Shown here piece after piece: positions 26,225 to 35,205 of a stretch of DNA of 64,000 nt (the first letter of the stretch is position 1; the number at the start of each line of letters is the position of its first letter). The position numbers and the translations under genes are program-made. The notes beneath the pieces were generated by a model. The model did no database searches. It was given only the letters and a program-made list of their open reading frames with translations, and was not told the origin of the DNA. Origin of the DNA: Deltaproteobacteria bacterium (lineage in GTDB: Bacteria; Myxococcota_A; UBA9160; UBA4427). The stretch spans positions 310,001 through 374,000 of the forward strand of contig JADJOR010000008.1 in NCBI GenBank assembly GCA_016713665.1, read 5' to 3'.

Positions 26225-27124
26225 TTAATAGTGCCAGGGGAATTTTCTGAAGTCGCGCGGCCGCTTCTCGAGGAAGGCGTCCCTGCCCTCCTCGGCCTCG
26301 TCCGTCATGTAGGCGAGCCTTGTCGCCTCGCCGGCGAAGACCTGCTGCCCGACGAGGCCGTCGTCGATCAGGTTCATCGCGAACTTGGCCATGCGCTGCG
26401 CCGTCGGGCTCTTCGTGTTGATCTCCGCCGCCCACTCGAGGGCCGTCGTCTCGAGCTCGGCGTGGGGGACGACCGCGTTCACCATCCCCATCGCCTTCGC
26501 CTCCTCCGCGTTGTAGCTGCGGCCGAGGAAGAAGATCTCGCGGGCGAATTTCTGCCCGACCTGGCGCGCGAGATAGGCGCTGCCGAAGCCGCCGTCGAAG
26601 CTCGCGACGTCGGTGTCGGTCTGCTTGAAGACGGCGTGCTCCCGGCTCGCGATCGTGAGGTCGCAGGTGACGTGGAGGCTGTGGCCGCCGCCGACGGCCC
26701 AGCCGGGGACGACCGCGATCACGATCTTCGGCATGAAGCGGATCGCGCGCTGGACCTCGAGGATGTGGAGGCGGCCGGTGCGACCGGGATCGATCGAATG
26801 GGCGGTCTCGCCCTCGGCGTACTTGTAGCCGTCGCGGCCGCGGATGCGCTGATCACCGCCGCTGCAGAAGGCCCAGACGCCGTCCTTCGGCGACGGGCCG
26901 TTGCCCGTCAGCAGGATGCAGCCGACGTCGGTCGTGCGACGCGCGTGGTCGAGCACGCGGTCGAGCTCGTCGACGGTCTTCGGGCGGAAGGCGTTGCGGA
27001 CCTCGGGGCGGTCGAAGGCGATGCGGACGGTGCCCTGGTCGACGGCGCGGTGATAGGTGATGTCCGTGAGATCGAAGCCCGGCACCGCATGCCAGCGGGA
27101 CGGGTCGAAGAGCGGCGAGATCAT
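26225..27124 (-). CDS. menB: 1,4-dihydroxy-2-naphthoyl-CoA synthase
   Basis: MenB closes the second ring of menaquinone by converting o-succinylbenzoyl-CoA to 1,4-dihydroxy-2-naphthoyl-CoA in the cytoplasm. The 299 residues belong to the crotonase superfamily with the MenB-specific features: FCSGGDQRIRG (oxyanion loop), a disordered-loop region with YKYAEGE, VVPGWAVGGGHSLHVTCDLT, DVASFDGGFGSAYLAR and the C-terminal KRPRDFRKFPWHY. The last segment is diagnostic. The length is normal. No other men gene is present in the window, so the pathway genes are scattered. Divergent from the nitroreductase gene. Confidence 0.95.
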   Translation of the reverse strand: MISPLFDPSRWHAVPGFDLTDITYHRAVDQGTVRIAFDRPEVRNAFRPKTVDELDRVLDHARRTTDVGCILLTGNGPSPKDGVWAFCSGGDQRIRGRDGYKYAEGETAHSIDPGRTGRLHILEVQRAIRFMPKIVIAVVPGWAVGGGHSLHVTCDLTIASREHAVFKQTDTDVASFDGGFGSAYLARQVGQKFAREIFFLGRSYNAEEAKAMGMVNAVVPHAELETTALEWAAEINTKSPTAQRMAKFAMNLIDDGLVGQQVFAGEATRLAYMTDEAEEGRDAFLEKRPRDFRKFPWHY

Positions 27125-27240
27125 GCGGATTCTCCTCGGGCCCTCTTCGGGCCCTCTTCGCGCGAAGAAGGGGCGCCGAAGATAGCGGCCCGGGCGCCGC
27201 GCTCGTCGCGCTATGGTGCGCGGGGCGCGGCGGAGGGGCG

Positions 27241-27930
27241 ATGCAGCGGAGCGACGAACAGAGGGCCGGACCGGTCGAAGTCGCCTCCCTCGGCGAGGAC
27301 ATGCCGCTGCTCGAAGGGCTGCGGACCGCGCGGGCGATCCGCCGGCTGCGACCGGATCCCGTCCCGCGCGCGCTGATCCGGAAGGTCTGTGAGGCGGGGA
27401 CCTTCGCGCCCTCGGGCGGCAATCGGCAGCCCTGGGTCTTCGTCGCGGTCGACGATCCCGAGACGCGCCGCTGGGTCGCCGATCGCTACCGCCCGATCTT
27501 CCAGCGCTACATCCGCGAGCCCCTCGCCCGCGCGGACCGCGAGGGCTTCCCGGCGCATCTGCGGCGCAACATGACGGCCTCGCTCCACCTCGCGGAGCAT
27601 CTCCACGAGGCGCCGGTCCTGCTCTTCATCGCCGGCTGGAAGCGGCGGGACGAGGAGCAGCTCCAGGCCCTCTATCCCTGCGCCCAGAACGTGCTGCTCG
27701 CCTGCCGCGCGGTCGGCCTCGGCGCCTCGTTCACGACGCTCCACCGGATCTTCGGCGAGGAATGCGATCGCCGCCTCGGCCTCCCGCCGGAGATCCCGTC
27801 CGCCGTCATGATTCCGATCGGCTGGCCCGTCGGGCGTCATGGCGTGCCGCCGCGGGAGCCCGTCGACGGGAAGCTCTTCTGGAACGCCTTCGACGCGTCG
27901 GGCGTCGAGGAGAAGCGGCCGATCCGCTAG
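27241..27930 (+). CDS. Nitroreductase family protein
   Basis: This 229-residue FMN-dependent nitroreductase-fold protein probably works as a dimer. The FMN phosphate-binding Arg lies in RTARAIRRLRPDPVP, and the conserved FAPSGGNRQPWVFVAV segment (near 53-68) binds the flavin. The late ALYPCAQNVLLACRAVGLGASFTT and the PIGWPVG region complete the fold. Family members reduce nitro groups, quinones or enones with NAD(P)H, or dehydrogenate substrates; the substrate here is unknown. It converges on the VOC gene, and the ends overlap by four bases. Confidence 0.87.
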   Translation: MQRSDEQRAGPVEVASLGEDMPLLEGLRTARAIRRLRPDPVPRALIRKVCEAGTFAPSGGNRQPWVFVAVDDPETRRWVADRYRPIFQRYIREPLARADREGFPAHLRRNMTASLHLAEHLHEAPVLLFIAGWKRRDEEQLQALYPCAQNVLLACRAVGLGASFTTLHRIFGEECDRRLGLPPEIPSAVMIPIGWPVGRHGVPPREPVDGKLFWNAFDASGVEEKRPIR

Positions 27931-28727
27931 GCGAGCTCGATCCCGACCCCGGCGAGCGCGAAGCGCTCGCCCCGACGGCGCGGATCGCTCGCCACGAGCC
28001 GGATCGCCGCGAGCCCCTCCCCCGCCTCGCCCGCCTCGAGCCCGCGAAAGGCGATCTCGCCCCGATCGAGGGCGATTCGCGCGACCGCGGCGTCTGCGAC
28101 GCGCGCATCGAGCGGGCGACCGAGCACCTCCGACCAGCGCCGCGCGAGGCGTGCGGGATCGTCGCTCCGGAGCGTGATGCCGACGAGGCCTTCGACGACG
28201 TCGTTCGCGACGAAGTCCCGCCAATGCGGCCCCGCCCCGACCCAGGAATCCGGCGGATCGGGCTCGTCGAAGGAGATCATGAGCCCGCCCGTATCCGCGG
28301 GATGGAGATGGATCCCGGCCCAGTCCTGTCCGTCGGCGTGGCCCCGGGTCTCCTGGTCGAGGACGATCCGGATGCCCAGGCTCTGGACCCGCGCGCGATG
28401 CGCCGCGAGCTCGCGCGTCGCGAGGATCACCATGTATCCCCCGTCGCCCTGGCGATCGAGGTGGCGACCACCGGGGGTGTCGGGGCGGGTCGGGGCGAGG
28501 ATCTCGAAGAAGGTGTCGCCCATCGGGAGCACGATGTTCTCGAGACCCCAGGTCGCGACGGAGGGATCGCGAAACGCGACGCGGAGCCCGAGCCGATCGG
28601 CGAACTCCGCCTCGGCCCGGGCGAGGTCGCGAACGACGAGCGTGATCTGGAGCAGCGCGAGGGAGACGGTCGCCGATCCGCTCGCGCTCGCCGCACGTCC
28701 CGCCCGGCCCTTCGTCGATCCGTCCAT
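27927..28727 (-). CDS. VOC-superfamily (glyoxalase-like) protein
   Basis: This 266-residue protein has two vicinal-oxygen-chelate halves (about 24-140 and 160-266). The first begins LLQITLVVRDLARAEAEFADRLGLRV; the second GLVGITLRSDDPARLARRWSEVLGRPL. The metal-ligand pattern (His in GRHLDRQ and IHLHPADTG, Glu or Asp later) fits a glyoxalase_3-like lyase or dioxygenase, but the reaction is unknown. The ATG at 28727 has GGAGGA six bases away; this site lies inside the alternative start five codons upstream, which favours the shorter product. It is divergent from the enoyl-CoA hydratase gene. Confidence 0.82.
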   Translation of the reverse strand: MDGSTKGRAGRAASASGSATVSLALLQITLVVRDLARAEAEFADRLGLRVAFRDPSVATWGLENIVLPMGDTFFEILAPTRPDTPGGRHLDRQGDGGYMVILATRELAAHRARVQSLGIRIVLDQETRGHADGQDWAGIHLHPADTGGLMISFDEPDPPDSWVGAGPHWRDFVANDVVEGLVGITLRSDDPARLARRWSEVLGRPLDARVADAAVARIALDRGEIAFRGLEAGEAGEGLAAIRLVASDPRRRGERFALAGVGIELA

Positions 28728-28853
28728 CCCGACTCCTCCCATGCGCCGCAAATCCCCCTGGATCGGCGATCGAGCGCCGCGCGTGCCATCCTGGATCCCG
28801 ATCGCGAAGAGCGCGCACCGCCCCGCGGATGCGGACCGAGAAGGAAGCAGACC

Positions 28854-29657
28854 TTGAGCGAAGACACCCCCGCGAGCCCCGCCCCCTCCCCCGTCCTCTA
28901 CGCCGTCGACGGCGGCATCGCCCGCATCACGCTCAACCGCCCCGAGGCGCGCAACGCGCTCTCCGCGGCGCTGATGCGCGAGCTGACCGGGGCCTTCGAG
29001 CGTGCTGGGGCGGATCCCGAGGTCCGCGTCGTGATCCTGACGGGCGCGGGCAAGGCGTTCTGTGCCGGCGTCGATCTCAAGGAGTCGGCGACGGTACCCG
29101 GCGAGGCCGTCGCCCCGGGCGAGCGGCCCGCCGTCTGGCGCGCGATGGAGGCCTGCCGCCGCCCGATCATCGGCGCGATCAACGGCGCCGCGATCACGGG
29201 CGGCTTCGAGCTCGCCCTCGCCTGCGACGTGCTCGTCGCATCGACGAACGCCCGCTTCGCCGATACACACGCCCGCGTCGGGGTGATCCCCGGCGCCGGC
29301 CTCTCCCAGCGCCTCTCCCGGGCGATCGGGATCTACCGCGCGAAGTACCTCTCGCTGACGGGCAACTTCCTCTCCGCCCAGCAGGCCTACGACTGGGGCC
29401 TCGTCTCCCACGTCGTCGCCCCCGAGCAGCTCGAAGAGACGACCCTCGTCGTCGCGAAGGACATGCTCTCGGTCCTCCCCCACATGCTCGAGCCCTACAA
29501 GGCGCTGATCGACGAGGGCTTCGCCCGGGAATTCGGCCCCGCGCTGAGCCTCGAGTCGAAGCGCTCGGCCGCCCACATCGAGGCGATGGGCGCGTGGGCC
29601 GGCGCGCGCGGGGCCTTCGAGGCGGTGCGCGAGCGGGGGCGCGGGCAGCAGGGTTAG
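28854..29657 (+). CDS. Enoyl-CoA hydratase/isomerase family protein
   Basis: This 267-residue crotonase-fold enzyme would hydrate or isomerise enoyl-CoA in fatty- or aromatic-acid breakdown. The TTG start is supported by AAGGAAG six bases upstream and by the family N-terminus. The oxyanion-hole sequences are AFCAGVDLKE and INGAAITGGFELALACD; the second includes a conserved Glu. The third region (GVIPGAGLSQRL) lacks the usual second catalytic Glu, so isomerase or other activity is possible. It converges with the CHRD gene, ends overlapping by four bases. Confidence 0.87.
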   Translation: MSEDTPASPAPSPVLYAVDGGIARITLNRPEARNALSAALMRELTGAFERAGADPEVRVVILTGAGKAFCAGVDLKESATVPGEAVAPGERPAVWRAMEACRRPIIGAINGAAITGGFELALACDVLVASTNARFADTHARVGVIPGAGLSQRLSRAIGIYRAKYLSLTGNFLSAQQAYDWGLVSHVVAPEQLEETTLVVAKDMLSVLPHMLEPYKALIDEGFAREFGPALSLESKRSAAHIEAMGAWAGARGAFEAVRERGRGQQG

Positions 29658-30232
29658 GCGTTCGTCCCGCAGGCGTCGCTGCGGCGACGTCCTGCGAACG
29701 CGAGACCGACGAGCCCGAGCCCGAGCAGAGCGAGCGTCCCCGGCTCGGGGACGGCCGCGAAGACCTGGCCGCGGATTTCGCCGCCCGGGCGGTCACTCGT
29801 GTGGATGTTCACGTACCAGAGACCCGCGAGGAGCTGCGTCGCCTGGGTCGCGGTGAGCGTCGCCGTTCCGGAGAAGGCGCCGGACGTGACGCCGATCGGG
29901 AAGACGTCGCCGCCTGCGGAGGTCATCGAAATCTGCACGAGCGCGCCCGCGCCGACGGGGGCGGGTCCGTGGAAGTGGGCGTCCGACGTCGTACCCGAGA
30001 GCGCGCTGAACGTGCCGCTCCAGGTCAGGAAATGGGAGACGTCGTCGAAGCGGCCCGTGAGCGAACCGACCCCGAGCGTGACCGACCCGGCCCCCTCCTG
30101 GGCCCCGTCGAGCGACGCGGTCAGGTCGTAGACGAGCGCGCTCGCGCCCCGGGCAGAGATCGACGCGGCAAGCCAGACGACCAGGAGCAGAGCCGACTTC
30201 CTGCCGATGGCGCCATCCGATCGCATCTTCAT
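29654..30232 (-). CDS. CHRD-domain protein with PEP-CTERM signal
   Basis: This 192-residue exported protein carries one CHRD domain (about 33-160): LTASLDGAQEG, SHFLTWSGTFSAL, DAHFHGPAPVGAGALV and LWYVNIHTSDRPGGEIRGQV. The domain is an Ig-like fold first seen in chordin, often found in bacterial surface proteins. The signal peptide covers residues 1-32. The C-terminal sorting signal is VPEPGTLA, a hydrophobic helix (LLGLGLVGLAFAG) and RRR. It is thus a probable exosortase substrate. No enzymatic role is expected. Confidence 0.88.
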   Translation of the reverse strand: MKMRSDGAIGRKSALLLVVWLAASISARGASALVYDLTASLDGAQEGAGSVTLGVGSLTGRFDDVSHFLTWSGTFSALSGTTSDAHFHGPAPVGAGALVQISMTSAGGDVFPIGVTSGAFSGTATLTATQATQLLAGLWYVNIHTSDRPGGEIRGQVFAAVPEPGTLALLGLGLVGLAFAGRRRSDACGTNA

Positions 30233-30334
30233 CGCTGCCTCGAAGCTCGCCGCCTGGCTCAGAGATGAATCGAAGGGTCATCCGGCCGACGCGGATCCGG
30301 GGATCGGTTCCGGCAAGGCACGACCCCGGTCGCG

Positions 30335-30790
30335 CTATTCGATCAGCGTTCCCGGCTCCCCGAAGCCCTGCGCCTTGCACGCCGCGAGATAGAACGCGAC
30401 GGTCGTATGCGCGTCGATGACGCTCGTGACGTTCCCGTTCGCGTCGAGGTTCACGTTCGCGCCGTACATCTGGAACCAGACGCGCGTCTCGTCCTCGATG
30501 CACTGCAGCGTGTGGACCGAGCCGGCAGGCTCGTACAGGAACGAGCCCGCGCGGTTCACGTAGTCGTATTCCTTGTACTTCCACGCGCCGGCGGTCGTGT
30601 AGCCGAAGACGGGCCCGGTATGGCGATGGGTCTGGACTTCGTAGCCGGCCTGGAAGACGTTCTCGATGATCCAGAGGTTCTCGCCGAGCTTGACCTGCAG
30701 GACCTTCAGCTTGGCGCCCTCGCCGATGTCGACGAAGGGCAGATCGCGGGCGCCGATGTGGATCGATTCGGGGGTCTTCATGAGGTCCAT
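30335..30790 (-). CDS. Cupin protein, 2,4'-dihydroxyacetophenone dioxygenase-like
   Basis: This 151-residue single-domain cupin resembles 2,4'-dihydroxyacetophenone dioxygenase, an iron enzyme that cleaves aromatic side chains. The first cupin motif has THRHTGPVFGYTTAGAW, where His residues and a later Glu or Gln bind metal; the second is AGSFLYEPAGSVHTLQC. These give a plausible His-rich metal site. The ATG at 30790 is chosen; M4 at 30781 is an alternative. The protein is shorter than the characterised dioxygenases, so the exact substrate is uncertain. It is divergent from the M20 peptidase gene. Confidence 0.78.
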   Translation of the reverse strand: MDLMKTPESIHIGARDLPFVDIGEGAKLKVLQVKLGENLWIIENVFQAGYEVQTHRHTGPVFGYTTAGAWKYKEYDYVNRAGSFLYEPAGSVHTLQCIEDETRVWFQMYGANVNLDANGNVTSVIDAHTTVAFYLAACKAQGFGEPGTLIE

Positions 30791-30887
30791 CTTCTCGGGC
30801 TCCTGACGTTGCGCCGGGCTGGTATGCTGGCCTGCCGAGAGTAAGTCACGCGAGCCCGACCAGCGACCCGACCCGCGAGATGGAACC

Positions 30888-32117
30888 ATGAAACGGAAAT
30901 CGCCCGCCCGTACGACGAAGAGTCCGCAACCGCTCGCCCCGCTGCTGGCGGAGGCCCGGGCGCTTCAGCCGCGGATGGTGGACCTGCGCCGGGCGATCCA
31001 CGCGGATCCGGAGATCGGCCTCGAGACGCCCCGAACCCGGGAAAAGCTGCTCGCGGCCCTGGCCGGGCTCGAGCTCGAGATCGATCTCCATGCGCGCACG
31101 AGCGGGGTCGTCGCCGTGCTCCGCGGCGGCGCGGCCGGGGCCTCGCCGCGGCGCATCCTGCTGCGCGGCGACATGGACGCTCTGCCGATGCCCGAGGAGA
31201 CGGGCCTCGGCTTCTGCTCCCGCCACGCGGGACGCATGCACGCCTGCGGCCACGACGCCCACGTCGCGATGCTGGTCGGCGCGGCCCATCTGCTCGCGGC
31301 CCGCCGCGCCGAGCTCGCGGGCGACGTGGTGTTCATGTTCCAGCCCGGCGAGGAGGGCTTCGGCGGGGCCGACGTCATGCTCGAGGAGGGCATGCCCGCG
31401 GTCGACGGTGCCTTCGCGCTCCACGTGGCGCCGCCGCTGCCGACGGGGCTCGTCGGGACGAAGCCCGGTCCGCTGATGGCGGCCTTCGACGACTTCGAGA
31501 TCGACGTCGTCGGGCGCGGTGGCCACGCCTCGATGCCCCACGACTGCGTCGATCCGGTCCCGATCGCCTGCGAGCTCGTGCTGGCGCTCCAGAGCTTCCT
31601 CGCCCGCGAGATCCCAGCGCCGGATGCGGGCGTGCTGTCGGTGACCCAGATCCACGGCGGGACGGCGAATAACGTGATCGCCGACGTCGTGACCTTGCAG
31701 GGGACGCTGCGCGCGCTCTCGGCGAGCACGCGCGCGGCGCTCTCCGCGGGCCTGCGCCGCGTCGCGGAAGGCGTCGCGAAGACCCACCGCGCCGAGGCGC
31801 GGGTCCGGATCCAGCCGGGCTATCCGGTGGCGGTCAACGATGGCGGCTTCGAGGCCTTCGCGCGCGGGGTGGCGGGGGAGCTGCTCGGATCCCAGGCCGT
31901 GATCCCGCTCCCGGGCGCGGTCATGGGGGCCGAGGATTTCGCCTACGTGCTCGAGCGGACGCCCGGCGCCATGATGCTGCTCGGCGTGCGGGCTCCCGGC
32001 GTCGCCGACCCCGCGCCCTGCCACTCGACCCGCATGCTGCTCGATGAAGACGCGATGCCCATCGGCACCGCCCTCCACGCCGCCATCGCGACCCGATTCC
32101 TCGCCGGAGGCTGCTAG
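30888..32117 (+). CDS. M20-family amidohydrolase/peptidase
   Basis: This 409-residue metal-dependent amidohydrolase of the M20D group (hippurate hydrolase, IAA-amino-acid hydrolase type) hydrolyses N-acyl amino acids. The catalytic domain contains LRRAIHADPEIGLET, LLRGDMDALPM, HACGHDAH (118-125, with metal ligands Cys, His) and FQPGEEGFGGA. The dimerisation lid starts near 185, and the last ligand is in the CHSTR segment near residue 378. The start ATG follows a purine-rich GGAACC. The substrate is unknown. DUF5718 and ZIP genes follow on the same strand. Confidence 0.88.
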   Translation: MKRKSPARTTKSPQPLAPLLAEARALQPRMVDLRRAIHADPEIGLETPRTREKLLAALAGLELEIDLHARTSGVVAVLRGGAAGASPRRILLRGDMDALPMPEETGLGFCSRHAGRMHACGHDAHVAMLVGAAHLLAARRAELAGDVVFMFQPGEEGFGGADVMLEEGMPAVDGAFALHVAPPLPTGLVGTKPGPLMAAFDDFEIDVVGRGGHASMPHDCVDPVPIACELVLALQSFLAREIPAPDAGVLSVTQIHGGTANNVIADVVTLQGTLRALSASTRAALSAGLRRVAEGVAKTHRAEARVRIQPGYPVAVNDGGFEAFARGVAGELLGSQAVIPLPGAVMGAEDFAYVLERTPGAMMLLGVRAPGVADPAPCHSTRMLLDEDAMPIGTALHAAIATRFLAGGC

Positions 32118-32171
32118 ACTGCGCGCCGTTTTTCCGGCGCAGCATCGCGCCGGCCCGACAAGGAGAGTGGC

Positions 32172-33020
32172 GTGGCGCGCGAGGAGCTCGAAGGGGTGAT
32201 CGGTCTCGGCGTCGCGGGCAACTTCGCAGGCCATCTCGAGCAGGCGGGGGAAGCGCGCGACTTCAAGGACCTGAAGATCGCCGACACCCGTGCGCCGAAG
32301 GGCATCTTCCCCTTCTACGTCCCGCTACCCCAAGGCGGCTCGTCGAGCCACTTCCTCCACCAGTTCCCGATCTCCCCCGACACGATCCGCCTGTTCTCCC
32401 GCGAAGAGAAGCATCAGATCGAGCCCGAGGTCGCGCTGCTCTGCGATCTCGCCTGGTCGGGCGGACGCGTCGTCTCGGTCGCCCCGCGCTTCGCGATGGC
32501 CCACAACGACTGCTCGATCCGCCGCGAGGGCGCGAAGAAGATCAGCGAGAAGAAGAACTGGGGGCCCGAGTCGAAAGGGACCGCGCGCCAGCGCATCGCG
32601 ATCGATCGTTTCGAGCAGGGCGGCATCCTCGACCACTACCGGATCGCCTGCTTCCTGCGCCGCGCCGGCGCGATCCACGAGTACGGCGTCGACAGCCCCG
32701 TCGCGAGCTACAGCTACATGTACGGCGAGCTGCTCGCGTGGCTCGTCGGCAAGCTCAACGACCAGAAGGACGAGGGCCCCCTCGAGAACATCGCCGGCTG
32801 GCTCGAGCAGGCCGGCCGCCCGCAGCAGGCCCTGATCAGCATCGGCGCGACCCGCTACACCGACTTCGGCGAGACGCATTTCCTCGAGCCCGGCGACGAG
32901 GCGATCGTCGCGCTCTACGACGCGCGCAACCTCTCGAACGCCGAGCTCCGCCGCATCGCTTCGGGCGAAGCCCCGGCCCCGACCGAAGGCCTCTCGCTGC
33001 TGCGCCAGACCGTTCGCTAG
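32172..33020 (+). CDS. DUF5718 family protein
   Basis: This 282-residue cytoplasmic protein appears to be a DUF5718 member, a family of unknown function best known from Campylobacterota, with wording like GLGVAGNFAGHLEQAGEA near the start and APKGIFPFYVP. The middle region (DLAWSGGRVVSVAPRFAMAHNDCSIRR) and the later YSYMYGELLAWLV faintly resemble the fumarylacetoacetase-type fold, but no catalytic claim is safe. The GTG start has AAGGAGA upstream. The ZIP gene begins two bases after its stop codon, a strong sign of co-translation and perhaps of a shared role in metal handling. Confidence 0.75.
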   Translation: MAREELEGVIGLGVAGNFAGHLEQAGEARDFKDLKIADTRAPKGIFPFYVPLPQGGSSSHFLHQFPISPDTIRLFSREEKHQIEPEVALLCDLAWSGGRVVSVAPRFAMAHNDCSIRREGAKKISEKKNWGPESKGTARQRIAIDRFEQGGILDHYRIACFLRRAGAIHEYGVDSPVASYSYMYGELLAWLVGKLNDQKDEGPLENIAGWLEQAGRPQQALISIGATRYTDFGETHFLEPGDEAIVALYDARNLSNAELRRIASGEAPAPTEGLSLLRQTVR

Positions 33021-33022
33021 CC

Positions 33023-33835
33023 GTGCTCGATCCCAAGCTCGTCCTGCTCTTCGCGATCTTCGTCGCCGGCGCGGCGGGCGGCAGCGTTCCGCTCTGGCGG
33101 GGCGGCGCGACGGGCAGCGCGCGGCTGCTCGGTTTCGGAAACTCCTTCGCCGCCGGCATCTTCCTCGCCGCCGGTCTCGTCCACATGCTGCCCGACGCCG
33201 ACGTGATCTGGCGCGGGCTCGGCTTCGAATTTCCCGTCGCCTTCGCGCTCTCGGCGGTCGCGCTGACGTCGATGCTGCTGATCGAGCACGTGCTGCTGCC
33301 CGACCACGTCCACGAGGAGCTCCACGTCCCCTCCGACGAGCGCTTCGGCGAGCACCACGGCCACGCCCACCACGACGGCCACAAGGACGCCCTCTCGGCC
33401 TACTCCGCCCTCGTCGCCCTCTCGATCCACTCGCTGGTCGGCGGCCTCGCCCTCGGCGCCGAGCAGGACTGGGCCCAGATCGTCGTCATCTTCGTCGCGA
33501 TCTTCGCCCACAAATCCGCCGAGGGATTCGCCCTCGGCGTGAGCCTCGCGCGCAGCTCGATCCCCCGATCCCAGGCCTGGCGGCTGATCGCGCTCTTCGC
33601 GAGCTCGACGCCGATCGGGGGCATGATCGGGATCGTGCTCGGCCGGACCATCGAGGGCGAGCTCGCGGCGATGGTGCAGGGGGTCTTCCTCTCGATCGCC
33701 GCCGGGACCTTCATGTACGTCGCGACCTTCGACGTCCTGCGCGACGAGTTTCCCCACGCCGGCGGGCGCTTCGCCAAATGGGTCGCGATGGCGCTCGGGG
33801 TCGTCGGGATGAGCGCTCTCGCGCTCTGGAGCTGA
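33023..33835 (+). CDS. ZIP-family divalent metal transporter
   Basis: This 270-residue inner-membrane ZIP transporter would import or release Zn2+, Fe2+ or Mn2+. The first helices are followed by a His-rich variable loop (HVHEELH ... EHHGHAHHDGHK) between helices 3 and 4, typical of the family. The metal-site helices read LSIHSLVGGLALG (helix 4) and FAHKSAEGFALGVSL (helix 5), with the conserved HxxxxG and HKxxEG patterns. The GTG start is two bases after the DUF5718 stop. The C-terminus ends in the membrane. Confidence 0.88.
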   Translation: MLDPKLVLLFAIFVAGAAGGSVPLWRGGATGSARLLGFGNSFAAGIFLAAGLVHMLPDADVIWRGLGFEFPVAFALSAVALTSMLLIEHVLLPDHVHEELHVPSDERFGEHHGHAHHDGHKDALSAYSALVALSIHSLVGGLALGAEQDWAQIVVIFVAIFAHKSAEGFALGVSLARSSIPRSQAWRLIALFASSTPIGGMIGIVLGRTIEGELAAMVQGVFLSIAAGTFMYVATFDVLRDEFPHAGGRFAKWVAMALGVVGMSALALWS

Positions 33836-33975
33836 GCCACGGACGGCCCAGGGGGACCCGGAACGACTCGGCTGAACGGGTCTGGGCCGATTTCCTGCGG
33901 TCGAGCGATCTCGTCCGTGAGATACTGCGGTCCAACGCCCCGAGGCGACCCAACGCCCCTGAAGAGAGTCTCCCC

Positions 33976-35205
33976 ATGCCCGACCAGGCCCGCATTGCGC
34001 CGACGATCCCGCCCCGCCGACCTGCCCACCGCGCACGAAGAGTCCGGCTCGCGTCGCTTCTCGTGGCGCTCGCATCGATGGCGCTCCCCGCGCTCCACGC
34101 CCGCGTGGCCCACGCCGTCGGGACGCCGTTCAGCCAGAGCGGGGTCGCCCTCGCCAACCTCGCGACGGAGGTGACCTGGAGCGTCGACTTCAGCACGCTG
34201 CCGCTGCGCCCGAGGCTCATCGTCGAAGCGGCTCCCGACGCGGCCCACGGCGACATGGAGCTCCGGCTCGAGATCACGAACTGCAACTTCGTCTTCCCGG
34301 ACGACTACCCGAACGAGTTCTTCACCTGCGAGCAGACTTTCACCCCGGGCCACCTCCCGAGGATCTCCGCGCCGGGCACCGGCCCCCGCTCCGTGGACTT
34401 CCAGCCCTTCGATTGCGGTGCGATCGATTCGATCGCGCCCGCGTACGTCGGCAAGACCTGCGACGTCAAGGTCCGCGCCCTCGCGTTCGGGAGCGCCGGC
34501 GCGCCCGCCACCTTCGACATCACCATCCGGGGCGAGACGGTCGTCCCCTCGGCCACCTTCAGCTCCGAGGTCACGACGAACGTCTCCGGGGATCTTCCGC
34601 TCGGGTCCGTTCAGTACTTCAACGAGAACCAGAACTTCCGCTGGATCTACGACCTCGACAACGACAACGTCCTGCTCACCCCGTCGCCCCCACAGCCCGC
34701 GGGCCGCTGCGAGTTCACGCCGCCCGCCTTCAACCAGACGATCGCGTTCAACTACCAGTACCTCGGCACTCCGACCGACCAGCGCGTCGATTGCTGCACG
34801 TGGCAGGTCGGCTCGAAGACGGGGGTGACGGGAACGGGTCAGGCTCTCTTCTACGTCAATCTGGATTCGAGCAATCCCGCCAACCAGCCCGGCGACCTCG
34901 ATACCGACGGCATCCGGGATCTCTGCGACAACTGCCCGACCCGTCCGAACGGCCCGCTCCTCGGCAGCTGCATCTCCGGGACGAAGATCGGAAAGCTCTG
35001 CCGCTCGAATCAACAATGTCCGGGCGGGACCTGCAGCCTCTCCCAGGACGATGCAAACCGCGTCCTGCCCGGCGATGCCTGCGTCCCGGAGCCGGGGCTC
35101 GCCGCGATGCTCGGGGCGGGGATCGTGGCCCTGGGATCCATGACGGCCTGGCGATCCGCACATCGCGGGGCCCGGCGGCCGCGTCGGCGCCAGCGAGCCG
35201 GATGA
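33976..35205 (+). CDS. PEP-CTERM-type exported protein with TSP3-like repeat (copy 1)
   Basis: This 409-residue exported protein has a long basic N-terminus and a signal helix (about 26-48, ending VAHA). The body (50-200) is beta-rich with an FDITIRGET segment; a second part includes YFNENQNFRWIYDLDNDNV and CCTWQVGS. A calcium-binding, thrombospondin-type-3-like element follows (DTDGIRDLCDNCPTRPNG), then a Cys-rich stretch and CVPEPGLAAML with a hydrophobic helix and Arg-rich tail, a PEP-CTERM-like sorting signal. It shares this order with the next gene, and the 3' block is identical at the DNA level. Its stop overlaps the next ATG (ATGA). Confidence 0.85.
   Translation: MPDQARIAPTIPPRRPAHRARRVRLASLLVALASMALPALHARVAHAVGTPFSQSGVALANLATEVTWSVDFSTLPLRPRLIVEAAPDAAHGDMELRLEITNCNFVFPDDYPNEFFTCEQTFTPGHLPRISAPGTGPRSVDFQPFDCGAIDSIAPAYVGKTCDVKVRALAFGSAGAPATFDITIRGETVVPSATFSSEVTTNVSGDLPLGSVQYFNENQNFRWIYDLDNDNVLLTPSPPQPAGRCEFTPPAFNQTIAFNYQYLGTPTDQRVDCCTWQVGSKTGVTGTGQALFYVNLDSSNPANQPGDLDTDGIRDLCDNCPTRPNGPLLGSCISGTKIGKLCRSNQQCPGGTCSLSQDDANRVLPGDACVPEPGLAAMLGAGIVALGSMTAWRSAHRGARRPRRRQRAG
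34876..35120 (+). repeat. Identical 245-bp direct repeat, copy 1
   Basis: These bases are the same, base for base, as 36684-36928 (offset 1,808). The block encodes the TSP3-like calcium-binding element, the Cys-rich linker and the start of the PEP-CTERM signal of the two tandem proteins. The sequence diverges immediately on both sides, which points to recent gene conversion or selective homogenisation rather than plain gene duplication. Confidence 0.9.
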
